From assembly GCA_964478455.1 (NCBI GenBank), contig CAYZJD010000041.1:1-19030 (forward strand): a DNA stretch of 19,030 bases, given 5' to 3'. The stretch comes from CAYZJD01 sp964478455. GTDB lineage: Bacteria; Acidobacteriota; Terriglobia; Bryobacterales; Bryobacteraceae. Below, one piece after another: positions 1-6,478 of this stretch. The notes below the pieces were generated by a model. The model searched no databases and was not told the DNA's origin. It was given only the letters and a program-made list of their open reading frames with translations. Position numbers and translations under genes: made by a program. Every line of letters begins with the position of its first letter. The first letter of the stretch is position 1.

Positions 1-314
1 GGGCGACGCAGGTGGCTGAGCACCAACTGGTGCTTCTCGAAGAAGCGGCTGAGGACGTAGCGGATGGCGCTGCGCCGGGCCTCGTCGCGTCCGACCGTGG
101 GCCGGTAGACGAACGCCCGTCCCCGGCGGCCGTGCCGCAGGTAGCCCTTCTGTTCCAGGATGCGGAGCGTCGTGAGGACCGTGCTGTAAGCGAGCGACAG
201 GCGCTTGGGCAGCGCCTCGGTCACCTCGCCGACGGTGGCCTCGCCCCGCTCCCAGAGGACCTCCATCAGGCGCAGCTCAGCGTCGGTCAGCGTCGGCGAT
301 TTCTTGCGGCCCAT
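1..314 (-). CDS. BlaI/MecI/CopY-family transcriptional repressor (3' end beyond window)
   Basis: The first 104 codons are visible, read leftwards from an ATG at 314; the gene continues past base 1. The protein begins MGRKKSPTLTDAELRLMEVL and continues through a winged-helix domain: recognition-helix region LSLAYSTVLTTLRILEQKGY at about residues 40-59, then the basic wing RHGRRGRAFVYRP. This arrangement, with LTDAE..LM..LW near the N terminus, is characteristic of the BlaI/MecI/CopY family, dimeric repressors usually inactivated through a partner M56 membrane peptidase (BlaR1/MecR1). Such a partner would be expected just left of the window but cannot be seen. The start is supported by GGAGG at 324-328, nine bases upstream. 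Two operator-like dyads and a strong promoter lie upstream, so autorepression is likely. The true regulon cannot be told from here. Confidence 0.93.
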   Translation of the reverse strand, partial: MGRKKSPTLTDAELRLMEVLWERGEATVGEVTEALPKRLSLAYSTVLTTLRILEQKGYLRHGRRGRAFVYRPTVGRDEARRSAIRYVLSRFFEKHQLVLSHLRR

Positions 315-328
315 GAAAGCGCGCCTCC

Positions 329-347
329 AATTAAAGAATTAATAGTT
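329..347. promoter_or_regulatory. BlaI-type operator, copy 2 (between transcription start and ATG)
   Basis: The 19-mer AATTAAAGAATTAATAGTT differs from copy 1 at only two positions. The copies start 55 bases apart, close to five helical turns, so two dimers could sit on the same face of the DNA. This copy lies just downstream of the predicted transcription start and touches the ribosome-binding site GGAGG (324-328). Confidence 0.7.
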
Positions 348-355
348 CCATCCTC

Positions 356-385
356 ACGATACCACCCCGAACGCCGGCCTGTCAA
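356..385 (-). promoter_or_regulatory. Sigma-70-type promoter of the blaI-like gene
   Basis: On the minus strand a perfect -35 TTGACA (380-385) is followed after 18 bases by TATCGT (356-361), a 4/6 match to the -10 consensus. Transcription would begin near 349, giving a leader of about 35 bases that contains the second operator and the GGAGG ribosome-binding site at 324-328. The first operator overlaps the -35 hexamer by two bases. Confidence 0.7.
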
Positions 386-402
386 CTAAAAAATTAATAG
401 TT
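384..402. promoter_or_regulatory. BlaI-type operator, copy 1 (dyad overlapping -35)
   Basis: The 19-mer AACTAAAAAATTAATAGTT has 5-base arms AACTA/TAGTT and pairs at 7 of 9 symmetric positions around its centre. It abuts and overlaps the -35 hexamer of the repressor promoter, where a bound dimer would block RNA polymerase. It matches copy 2 (329-347) at 17 of 19 bases, in the same orientation. Confidence 0.75.
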
Positions 403-613
403 CGACGCCTCATGTACCCTTGGACGCACTCCACGCCGCAACGTCACGCCTTCCCGTCCACTCCCCCGCAACTGGGGGTGGCGCCTTCCGCCCGAAGCTG
501 GAATTGGCCCCTAACTGCTTGCACTACTTTGGCTTAGCAGCTTCCGCGCAGCCGCCCGCCCTCGTGACCAAACAAACCCAAAACCCCACACATGCGGGCA
601 TCTCCTCCGGCTG
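403..613. other. Gene-free stretch with one GC-rich hairpin
   Basis: No convincing gene is seen between the repressor's upstream operator and the stop codon of the glycoside-hydrolase-like gene at 614. A plus-strand open frame from 420 runs into the coding region of that gene and looks like a shadow. The one structure is an imperfect hairpin at 458-481 (arms CCAC..CCCC and GGGG..GTGG, loop GCAACT). It lies downstream of the minus-strand operon and could contribute to its termination, but it is not followed by a T tract on either strand. Confidence 0.4.
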
Positions 614-2722
614 TCAACGGCTTCGTTCGTCCAGCTCCAGCACGGCTAGCGCATACTTCGTGAGCTGCGGCACACGGAAGCGCACACGGCCGCGTTCCAT
701 CGAGAACGGGAGAGGCTTGTCGGGGTCTTCATCCGGCGAGAGCAGTGTGACCGATTTCGCCAGCCGGCCGGAAGGCAGGGCGAGGCTTGCCCGGATGCCG
801 GTCGCGGGATGGCGTTGATCGTAGTTGAGCAGATGGAGTCCAAACTGGCTGGGTGAAACCCGGGTGAACTCGGCCACGGCGGTGAGCGGGGCTTCGATCT
901 CGGCTGAGAATGGCCCGGCGGCGGCCCACCGAAGGGCCGCCACGATCTCGCTCGTGCTCTTCGGCAGCAGCCACTCCTCCGGTTCGAAGTCGCGGTACGC
1001 GCTTGCCCAACCCGCCTGAGGGTAAGGTGGTTCCGGAGGCAGCGGCTCCTGGCGCGCTGGGACGATGGCAGGCAGGCAGATGTATCTTCCCTGCCCCAGG
1101 CGGCCTCTGGACGCCGGCCCGGGAGTGAAGCCGAGCACCTGCGCGAGCGGGCCACCCGAGCGGATGCGGCGCCACTGGTCGAACGCGCCGGTGCGGCCGG
1201 CCACGACGAGCGTGCCGCCGCGCTCAACATAGGCACGGATCTTGGCCAGGTCCTCGTCGCTCAGGCACTCCTGGTCCGCAAGCAGGAGCACGCGATAACG
1301 TGAGAGGTCCCCGAGGTGCTTGTCGAAGATGATCCGAAACGGAATGTGGTGCTGGATAAGCACCTGCTCGGCCAGGATGACGGAGCGGTGTGCGGCGAGG
1401 TTGCTGGTGGACATGGTCGCGTAACTGCGCAGCACGGCCACGTCGGCGATGCTGCGAGCGTGCCGGTAGTACGCCGCGTCATGTTTGCGGAAGAAGTCGA
1501 AATAGCGAAACAGGTGCGGCATCCAGATCAGTTCGCGGAATCCGCCGTTCATTCCAAAGCCCGGCGTTTCCTTCTGGAAGTTGAAGGCCATGTACTCGGC
1601 GGCGCGCAACTCGGTATCGGCTTCGAAGTCGAAGGGGATTTCGAGGCTCTGCCCGGCCTTGTAGCTGCGGATTTCGCTCACCAACGCTCCGGTCGGGGCG
1701 ATGCCAGCGGCGTAACCGGGGTCTAACTCGAGCCAGTCGCCGATCTCGGCGAAGCGCGCGTGATCGATGCCGTCACGGAAGGCGCGGTTGCGTCCCATGA
1801 TGCCCTTGATGTTCACGCCCACGGAGACGGCCGGATTCAGCGACTTGATGTAGTCGTAAAGCTGCCGGTAGTAATTCGCGATCGTCCAGCAGCGGAAATC
1901 GACCCACTCCTGCAACAGCGGGTCGATGATCTCCTCGAGTTGCCAGGGCTGGTTGAAGGCGTTCCAAAGCGGCGGATGGATGCCTTCCACCTGCGGGAAA
2001 CCGAAGCGGCGGGTGCGCTCCGCGTCGCCGTACTTATGTACAAGAAAACGCCGGAACTCGCGGACGCAGGCCTGGTTGTGACATGACTGCGGTTCCGGAT
2101 AGAGGGTGAAGTTGTCGAAGAAGATCCGGTCGGCGCCGGCGTCCACGACGGCCTTCTTCAGTACCTGCTTGAGATACTCGACGTAAGCCGGCTGGTTCAG
2201 GCAGGGGAAGTAGCGGGAAGACTGGTGCAACATGTAAGTGACAGGCTGACCCCACTGGTCGGTGCGCACCCAGTCCTTCGCTTGGGGAGTCTCCAGGAAG
2301 AATGTCTCGGAGAACATCGTACCGCCGATGTAGACGGGGACTTTCAGGCCGTACTTGTGGAACAGGCGGGCGAGTTCGGCCGTCCGCTCCATCTCCTCGG
2401 CTTCGGCGGCAAGGCCGAAGCCCTTGTAGAAATGAAGCGTGCGCGACATCTCGAGCCCGGTGGCGGCGATCTTCCGTACGTTCTCCTCGCTGTGGTAGCG
2501 GAGGTAGTCGCGCTCGGCATCGATGTCGAAGCCGCCGCGGCGGCGGAGAAACATCAGCGGCTCGTGGAGCGGCCAGACGATGTCGGAGAGAAGCTTGCGC
2601 CGCTCTTCGATGTTCTTGGGGGGCGACGGCGCGGCCTGCGGGTTCAGAGCAAGGGGAATGAGGACGAGAGCAAGAAGCCCCCAGGCGGCGCGCGAAGAGC
2701 GGTGTTCAGTGCATGCGGCCAT
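614..2722 (-). CDS. Secreted glycoside-hydrolase-like protein (TIM barrel plus GATase-like domain)
   Basis: About 702 residues. The N terminus has arginines, then a hydrophobic stretch (WGLLALVLIPLALNPQAA), a likely signal peptide. Residues 60-400 resemble a TIM-barrel glycoside hydrolase: strand-like segments, the acidic motif DRIFFDN at about 200-206, a Cys pair (C216, C221), and conserved aromatics. Residues 478-530 (YRVLLLADQECLSDEDLAKI onward, then GGTLVVAG) resemble the GATase-1-like beta-galactosidase trimerisation domain found in GH42-type enzymes. The C terminus looks like a beta domain. (Residue numbers count from the GTG at 2728.) A function in trimming a glycan is inferred; the GH family is not certain and the substrate is unknown. 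The ATG at 2722 is preferred over the GTG at 2728. Either start overlaps the end of the preceding gene (2706), indicating co-transcription and coupling. It is the last gene of the unit. Confidence 0.75.
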   Translation of the reverse strand: MAACTEHRSSRAAWGLLALVLIPLALNPQAAPSPPKNIEERRKLLSDIVWPLHEPLMFLRRRGGFDIDAERDYLRYHSEENVRKIAATGLEMSRTLHFYKGFGLAAEAEEMERTAELARLFHKYGLKVPVYIGGTMFSETFFLETPQAKDWVRTDQWGQPVTYMLHQSSRYFPCLNQPAYVEYLKQVLKKAVVDAGADRIFFDNFTLYPEPQSCHNQACVREFRRFLVHKYGDAERTRRFGFPQVEGIHPPLWNAFNQPWQLEEIIDPLLQEWVDFRCWTIANYYRQLYDYIKSLNPAVSVGVNIKGIMGRNRAFRDGIDHARFAEIGDWLELDPGYAAGIAPTGALVSEIRSYKAGQSLEIPFDFEADTELRAAEYMAFNFQKETPGFGMNGGFRELIWMPHLFRYFDFFRKHDAAYYRHARSIADVAVLRSYATMSTSNLAAHRSVILAEQVLIQHHIPFRIIFDKHLGDLSRYRVLLLADQECLSDEDLAKIRAYVERGGTLVVAGRTGAFDQWRRIRSGGPLAQVLGFTPGPASRGRLGQGRYICLPAIVPARQEPLPPEPPYPQAGWASAYRDFEPEEWLLPKSTSEIVAALRWAAAGPFSAEIEAPLTAVAEFTRVSPSQFGLHLLNYDQRHPATGIRASLALPSGRLAKSVTLLSPDEDPDKPLPFSMERGRVRFRVPQLTKYALAVLELDERSR

Positions 2723-3875
2723 AGGCACGGGCGGCGTCGCGGAAGTAGACGAGGTTCTCCCACGGAGCGACCGCAGGCGTGGAGCAGCTCGAGCCGAAGA
2801 TGAAGTGGCGCTTATCGCCCATGGCGTCGAATAACTGCCTCGTGTAAGCGTGGATGTGCGCTTCGGCGCCGTGGCGCGCTTCGAGGTTCATGGTGTCGAT
2901 GCCGCCGTTCACGGTGAAGCGGGCATAGCCGGAAAGCTGCCGCGCCTGCCCCAGTTCCACGTTGCCCGTCGGCGGTGGAGTAAGGCCCTCCAGGCAGTCG
3001 ACGCTCGAGCGGCCGACCAGCGGCAGCAGCGCACGGTTGTGCCCGCAGGCGTGCACCACGAAGATCTTACCGCGCCGGTGAATGATCTCCGCCGCGCGGG
3101 AGAAGAAACTGTCGCAGTAGTCCGCATAGAACCACGGTGGATAGAAAGCGGAATCGAGGTTGTCGAGCGAGATGAGCACTTCGGCTTCGGGCAGGTCCAC
3201 GATTCGCTCCAGGAAACCGAGAGCCTTCGCTTCGTGAACGGCCGCAAGCTCGCGCATCTCCCCCGGGTGATCGGCGATGAAGAGGCTGGCGTTTTCTGCG
3301 CCGCACAGCCAGTGGAAAGTCTTGAGCGGAGATTGCGTGAGGTGGACCATCAGGACGCCGTCGTCACCGACTCGCGCGAGCCATCGCCGGAATTCTTCGC
3401 GGTCAAATTCGTAGTCCGTAGCCTCGAGCAGGAAACGAACGGCCTCGTATTCGCTCCACTCTTTCCACCGGTATTCGGAGATGAAATCCGCCCCCGCCTC
3501 TTCTGAGAGAACCCAGGTCTCTCGCAGCACGCCGTGCGGCGTGACAAACTCGCGGTGACGCCGGCTCTTGCGCGGCGGATACGCGTTGAACGCGGTGACC
3601 ACCGGCTCATCGAAATGGCTGTCGCCAGCGTACTCCTCATGGACAACGACTCCGGAGTACCGCTCGCGAGTGGCCGTCTGCGTGTCCCAGCGCGCCAGGA
3701 TGTCCGCCCCGAGAAACCGCAGCGCATCAAAAGGGTGCGATGCGCCTTCGAGTTCCACCGGCAAGGCGCCGGTTATCTTGTGATAGTAGAACCACTGGTG
3801 AAGGTTAGGACAGAAGGGCACGGTGTCGGGCGTCTCGCCTCGGAAAGCGGCCAGGATGCGGTCCCGGCCTGTCAT
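2706..3875 (-). CDS. URO-D-superfamily protein, corrinoid-methyltransferase (MtaA/CmuA)-like
   Basis: 389 residues, cytoplasmic, no signal peptide. It begins MTGRDRILAAFRGETPDTVPF, the usual opening of the uroporphyrinogen decarboxylase superfamily. Near the C terminus it carries H275-A-C277-G-H279 and, 87 residues after C277, C364 in GSSCSTP. This matches the H-x-C-x(n)-C zinc site of MtaA/MtbA/CmuA methyltransferases, which bind zinc to activate a thiol methyl acceptor; genuine HemE lacks it. A role in methyl transfer or demethylation is therefore more likely than haem synthesis. No corrinoid protein or reductive activase is encoded in the window, so partner and methyl donor are unknown. 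Its ATG overlaps the stop of the preceding gene by four bases (ATGA), and its 3' end overlaps the following gene. Uncharacterised relatives are common in glycan loci of Planctomycetes and Acidobacteria (from memory). Confidence 0.87.
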   Translation of the reverse strand: MTGRDRILAAFRGETPDTVPFCPNLHQWFYYHKITGALPVELEGASHPFDALRFLGADILARWDTQTATRERYSGVVVHEEYAGDSHFDEPVVTAFNAYPPRKSRRHREFVTPHGVLRETWVLSEEAGADFISEYRWKEWSEYEAVRFLLEATDYEFDREEFRRWLARVGDDGVLMVHLTQSPLKTFHWLCGAENASLFIADHPGEMRELAAVHEAKALGFLERIVDLPEAEVLISLDNLDSAFYPPWFYADYCDSFFSRAAEIIHRRGKIFVVHACGHNRALLPLVGRSSVDCLEGLTPPPTGNVELGQARQLSGYARFTVNGGIDTMNLEARHGAEAHIHAYTRQLFDAMGDKRHFIFGSSCSTPAVAPWENLVYFRDAARAYGRMH

Positions 3876-6388
3876 GGGCCTGTTCGCACCCGAAGCGGGA
3901 AGCTTTGCACGAACGCTCCTGCGCCTTCAATCTCGACCTTCACGTTGATCTGGTAGTCGCCGGCATCGCCCGGTCCGGGAGTTCCGCTGAGGACGCCGCT
4001 CTGCGCCTCGATGGAGAGCCACCGCGGAACCGGATTGCCGCACCGGGAGAGTTCCTCGACCAGAGAGAACCGCGGGCGGTCGGGCTCCCAGAACGCCGCC
4101 TGGTAAAACTGGTCCGGCGGAAAGTCGCGATAGGAGAGATCGCCGATGGACTGGATGGTCTTCGCCTCGTACCGGTAAGCCGTTCCGACTCGCGCTTCGG
4201 TGACGGGCCGGGAGTAGATGAAAGGCCGCGGCGCGGCGGCGGCCTCCGCGGGGCCGCTGCGGTTTCCCTTCTCGTCGACGGCGACCACGCGATAGAAGGC
4301 CGAAGACGGGCGCAGCCGGAGGCGAGGCTGCTCGACAGTGGCGAGGAGATTGGCGGGGAACTCCACCTTCTCGCGTCCCGGAAACAGACCGCGCTCCTTC
4401 TGATTGCCCGTAGCAACGAGGTAGGGCATGTCGCTCACCGTGAAGCCTTTCTCATTGCTGGCGTAGACCCGGTAGCGCGCCGGCTTGCGGCCATTTGGGT
4501 TGGGCTCCCAAGTTAGCTGGTACTCGTCTGTCCCGGTTTCGACAAGGCGCAGATTCAGCGGCACGCCGGGGCTTTGCGGAACAAAGCTCCAGACCGCACT
4601 CCAGGGACTCCAGGCGCCTTTGTCGCCTTTGGCTCTGACGCGCCAGTAGTATCGCGTTCCGGGATTCAGCAGGCCCGCGGGACCGAGGTGAAACACCGGC
4701 GGCGCGCCGGCGCCGCCGCCGGCGAGGAGCCGGTCGAAGGCCGAGGACAGAGCCCAGCGAAGGCTCGGCTCGCTGCCGAGCTGGAAGTGGTAGGCGGCGA
4801 TTCGCTCCGCATCCAGGTGAGCGGCCGGTTCCCACCGAAAAGCGATCTCGGTTCCCTCCACCGAAGTCCCATCAGCGGGAAACACCGGCGCGGCTGGAGC
4901 GCGCGGAGGGATCAGGGAGGAGTTCTCTTCCCAACGGAAGACGACCCGAACCGAATGCGGCTCCTTCGTCTCGTCCAAGTAGAGGACGTGGTTCATGCCA
5001 AGCGCGAGCGAGGGAAGGCTCAGCGGCGCCATTTGCAGGTCGTTCTCGATCGCTAGTGATTCCAAGCCGGCGTCTTTGAGTGAAGCGCCGGCGATTAGCT
5101 CGACCCGGATCCAATAGCGGTAACGCGCCGCTCCCTCATTGGGGAACAGAGCGTCAAGACTCGCCTCCACGGGTGCCTGCGCGGGACCGCTCACCCGAAG
5201 CGCCTCTTTCCAGTCGCGACCATCGAGGGAAACGGAGAAGACCGCTGCGCCGCCTTTGCGGAGCCAGACCCGCGCGGCCAGCCGGCCGCCGACGATCACG
5301 TAAGGCGCGGACATCTTCCAGGTGACGGAGGCCGGCTCGCCGGCCCTGGCGGGCGCCAGCACCGCTCTCTTCGGCGCGGAGAGCCACCGCGTGTTTCTCT
5401 GTTCCCAGGTCTCGCGCACCTTCGGGTTCCGCAGCGGCGGCACGCAGACCCACTTGCCGTTCGACAGCCGCGCCCAGGCCTTGTCGCCCCAGTGCTCGCG
5501 GAGGTGGGCGGAGCGCATCGCGTACAGCGGCTCGGCTGCGTAATGGTGTTTTCCGGTATGGTCCCAGCGCCATTCCAGAGCCTCGCCAGGGCGCAGACTG
5601 AAGCGCATGGTGTGGCCCGCGTAGGAGGCGTACTCGCCGCCGCGTCCTCCATCGAAGGCGTAGAGGGCGGCGTCCATCTCGCCTGCGCCTCGCTTGACGA
5701 GGTCGTGATCGCGCGCCAGAGCCTCGTCACCGGCGATGGTTGCGTTGTCGCGCTCGAGGAAGACCTGCGACTCGTCGGCATCGAACATGTGCCAGCCGCC
5801 GTCGTAGAACACTTCGCTTACGCAGTGCCCGGAGGGAAAGCCCCGCCGAACGGGAAGGCCGGCGATGCGCCACAGATCCATCAGAACTGAAGCGTTGTCG
5901 CCGCATAACGCATAGCCGTAAATGTTCAGCAGCTTGACCGGGTCGCGGACCTCGAAATCGCCGGTGGTGGCATGAAAGCGGTGATTGCGAAGGAACTCGT
6001 AAACGGCGCGCGCCTTCTCGGCGGCGCTCATCTCGCCGGGATTCCCGTAAGAGGCCAGCGCTTCCTCGATGATGTCGTCCGTCGTGCGCCAGTTGCGTTT
6101 GCCGTTCACCAGCAGCCACGGATTCAGGACATCGACATCGCCGGTGTTCTCGAGACGGACCGAACGCATTAACTCGAAAGCCTGCTTGGGCGCGGCCGAG
6201 AACACCGGATCGAGCGTGTTGAAACCGTCCACCGTTCCGGCGACTCGAATGCGGAACTCGTGGCGCGAGGCGGTGATGACCTCCTCGTGTTGCTGGGGAG
6301 TATTTGCGGGCCTTGGCTGCGAGGGCGCAACCTCAACCGCCAGCAGACATACCGTGAGGATACAGAATTCACGCATGCGAGTTCCCAT
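3872..6388 (-). CDS. Secreted transglutaminase-core protein with FN3-like and putative Ig repeats
   Basis: 838 residues with an N-terminal hydrophobic segment (MREFCILTVCLLAVEVAPS), probably a signal peptide; the Cys residues there do not form a proper lipobox. Residues 125-210 form a transglutaminase-like core with the triad visible: C162 in GYALCGDNA, H188 in SGHCVSEVFYDGGWHMFDAD and D203. Residues 360-450 look like a beta-sandwich. Residues about 500-605 and 606-715 look like two fibronectin-III repeats (TRYYWRVRAKGDKGAWSPWS is typical). Residues 726-835 match a putative-Ig (He_PIG) domain, with PRWLSIEAQSGVLSGTPGPG. Bacterial transglutaminase-like domains can be proteases, amidases or crosslinkers, so the reaction is not known; the attached domains suggest binding to a polymer outside the cell. 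A second ATG at 6376 is an alternative start. It is coupled to the URO-D-like gene by ATGA and follows the receptor gene after 90 bases. Confidence 0.82.
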   Translation of the reverse strand: MGTRMREFCILTVCLLAVEVAPSQPRPANTPQQHEEVITASRHEFRIRVAGTVDGFNTLDPVFSAAPKQAFELMRSVRLENTGDVDVLNPWLLVNGKRNWRTTDDIIEEALASYGNPGEMSAAEKARAVYEFLRNHRFHATTGDFEVRDPVKLLNIYGYALCGDNASVLMDLWRIAGLPVRRGFPSGHCVSEVFYDGGWHMFDADESQVFLERDNATIAGDEALARDHDLVKRGAGEMDAALYAFDGGRGGEYASYAGHTMRFSLRPGEALEWRWDHTGKHHYAAEPLYAMRSAHLREHWGDKAWARLSNGKWVCVPPLRNPKVRETWEQRNTRWLSAPKRAVLAPARAGEPASVTWKMSAPYVIVGGRLAARVWLRKGGAAVFSVSLDGRDWKEALRVSGPAQAPVEASLDALFPNEGAARYRYWIRVELIAGASLKDAGLESLAIENDLQMAPLSLPSLALGMNHVLYLDETKEPHSVRVVFRWEENSSLIPPRAPAAPVFPADGTSVEGTEIAFRWEPAAHLDAERIAAYHFQLGSEPSLRWALSSAFDRLLAGGGAGAPPVFHLGPAGLLNPGTRYYWRVRAKGDKGAWSPWSAVWSFVPQSPGVPLNLRLVETGTDEYQLTWEPNPNGRKPARYRVYASNEKGFTVSDMPYLVATGNQKERGLFPGREKVEFPANLLATVEQPRLRLRPSSAFYRVVAVDEKGNRSGPAEAAAAPRPFIYSRPVTEARVGTAYRYEAKTIQSIGDLSYRDFPPDQFYQAAFWEPDRPRFSLVEELSRCGNPVPRWLSIEAQSGVLSGTPGPGDAGDYQINVKVEIEGAGAFVQSFPLRVRTGP

Positions 6389-6411
6389 TGTCTACTAGCG
6401 GGGCAGCCGAT

Positions 6412-6470
6412 CGGGGACAGGCGCTCCGTCCATTTGCAGCCAACGCTCAGGACAGAGGAACCTGTCCCCG
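6412..6470. repeat. Long imperfect palindrome between receptor gene and transglutaminase-like gene
   Basis: A perfect 10-base inverted repeat, CGGGGACAGG (6412-6421) and CCTGTCCCCG (6461-6470), encloses a second 8-base stem formed by CTCCGTCC (6424-6431) and GGACAGAG (6450-6457). The inner stem pairs fully only in the minus-strand RNA, with one G-U pair. The loop is 18 bases and the internal loop 2 by 3. There is no T tract, so it is not a classical terminator. It could be a processing or stability hairpin protecting the receptor mRNA, a leaky terminator, or a REP-like element. The octamer CTGTCCCC recurs in the next intergenic region at 10609-10616. Confidence 0.65.
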
Positions 6471-6478
6471 CAGCCAAA

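Noticed and set aside
12..389. Plus-strand open frame of 125 codons at the left edge
   Set aside because: It is antisense to the BlaI-type gene, which has a clear family match, promoter, operators and ribosome-binding site.
458..481. Intrinsic terminator for the minus-strand unit
   Set aside because: The hairpin has a bulged stem and no following T tract, so it was kept only as a note on the gene-free stretch.
590..600. ACATGCGGGC shared by the gene-free stretch near 590 and the region near 10600
   Set aside because: A single 10-base match in GC-rich DNA, without surrounding similarity or palindromic structure, can be chance.
420..818. Plus-strand open frame that covers the 403-613 stretch
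   Set aside because: Low-complexity product, no ribosome-binding site noted, and its second half is antisense to the glycoside-hydrolase-like gene.
2706..3875. Calling this gene hemE
   Set aside because: It has the H-x-C-x(n)-C zinc motif of methyltransferase relatives and sits in a non-haem context.
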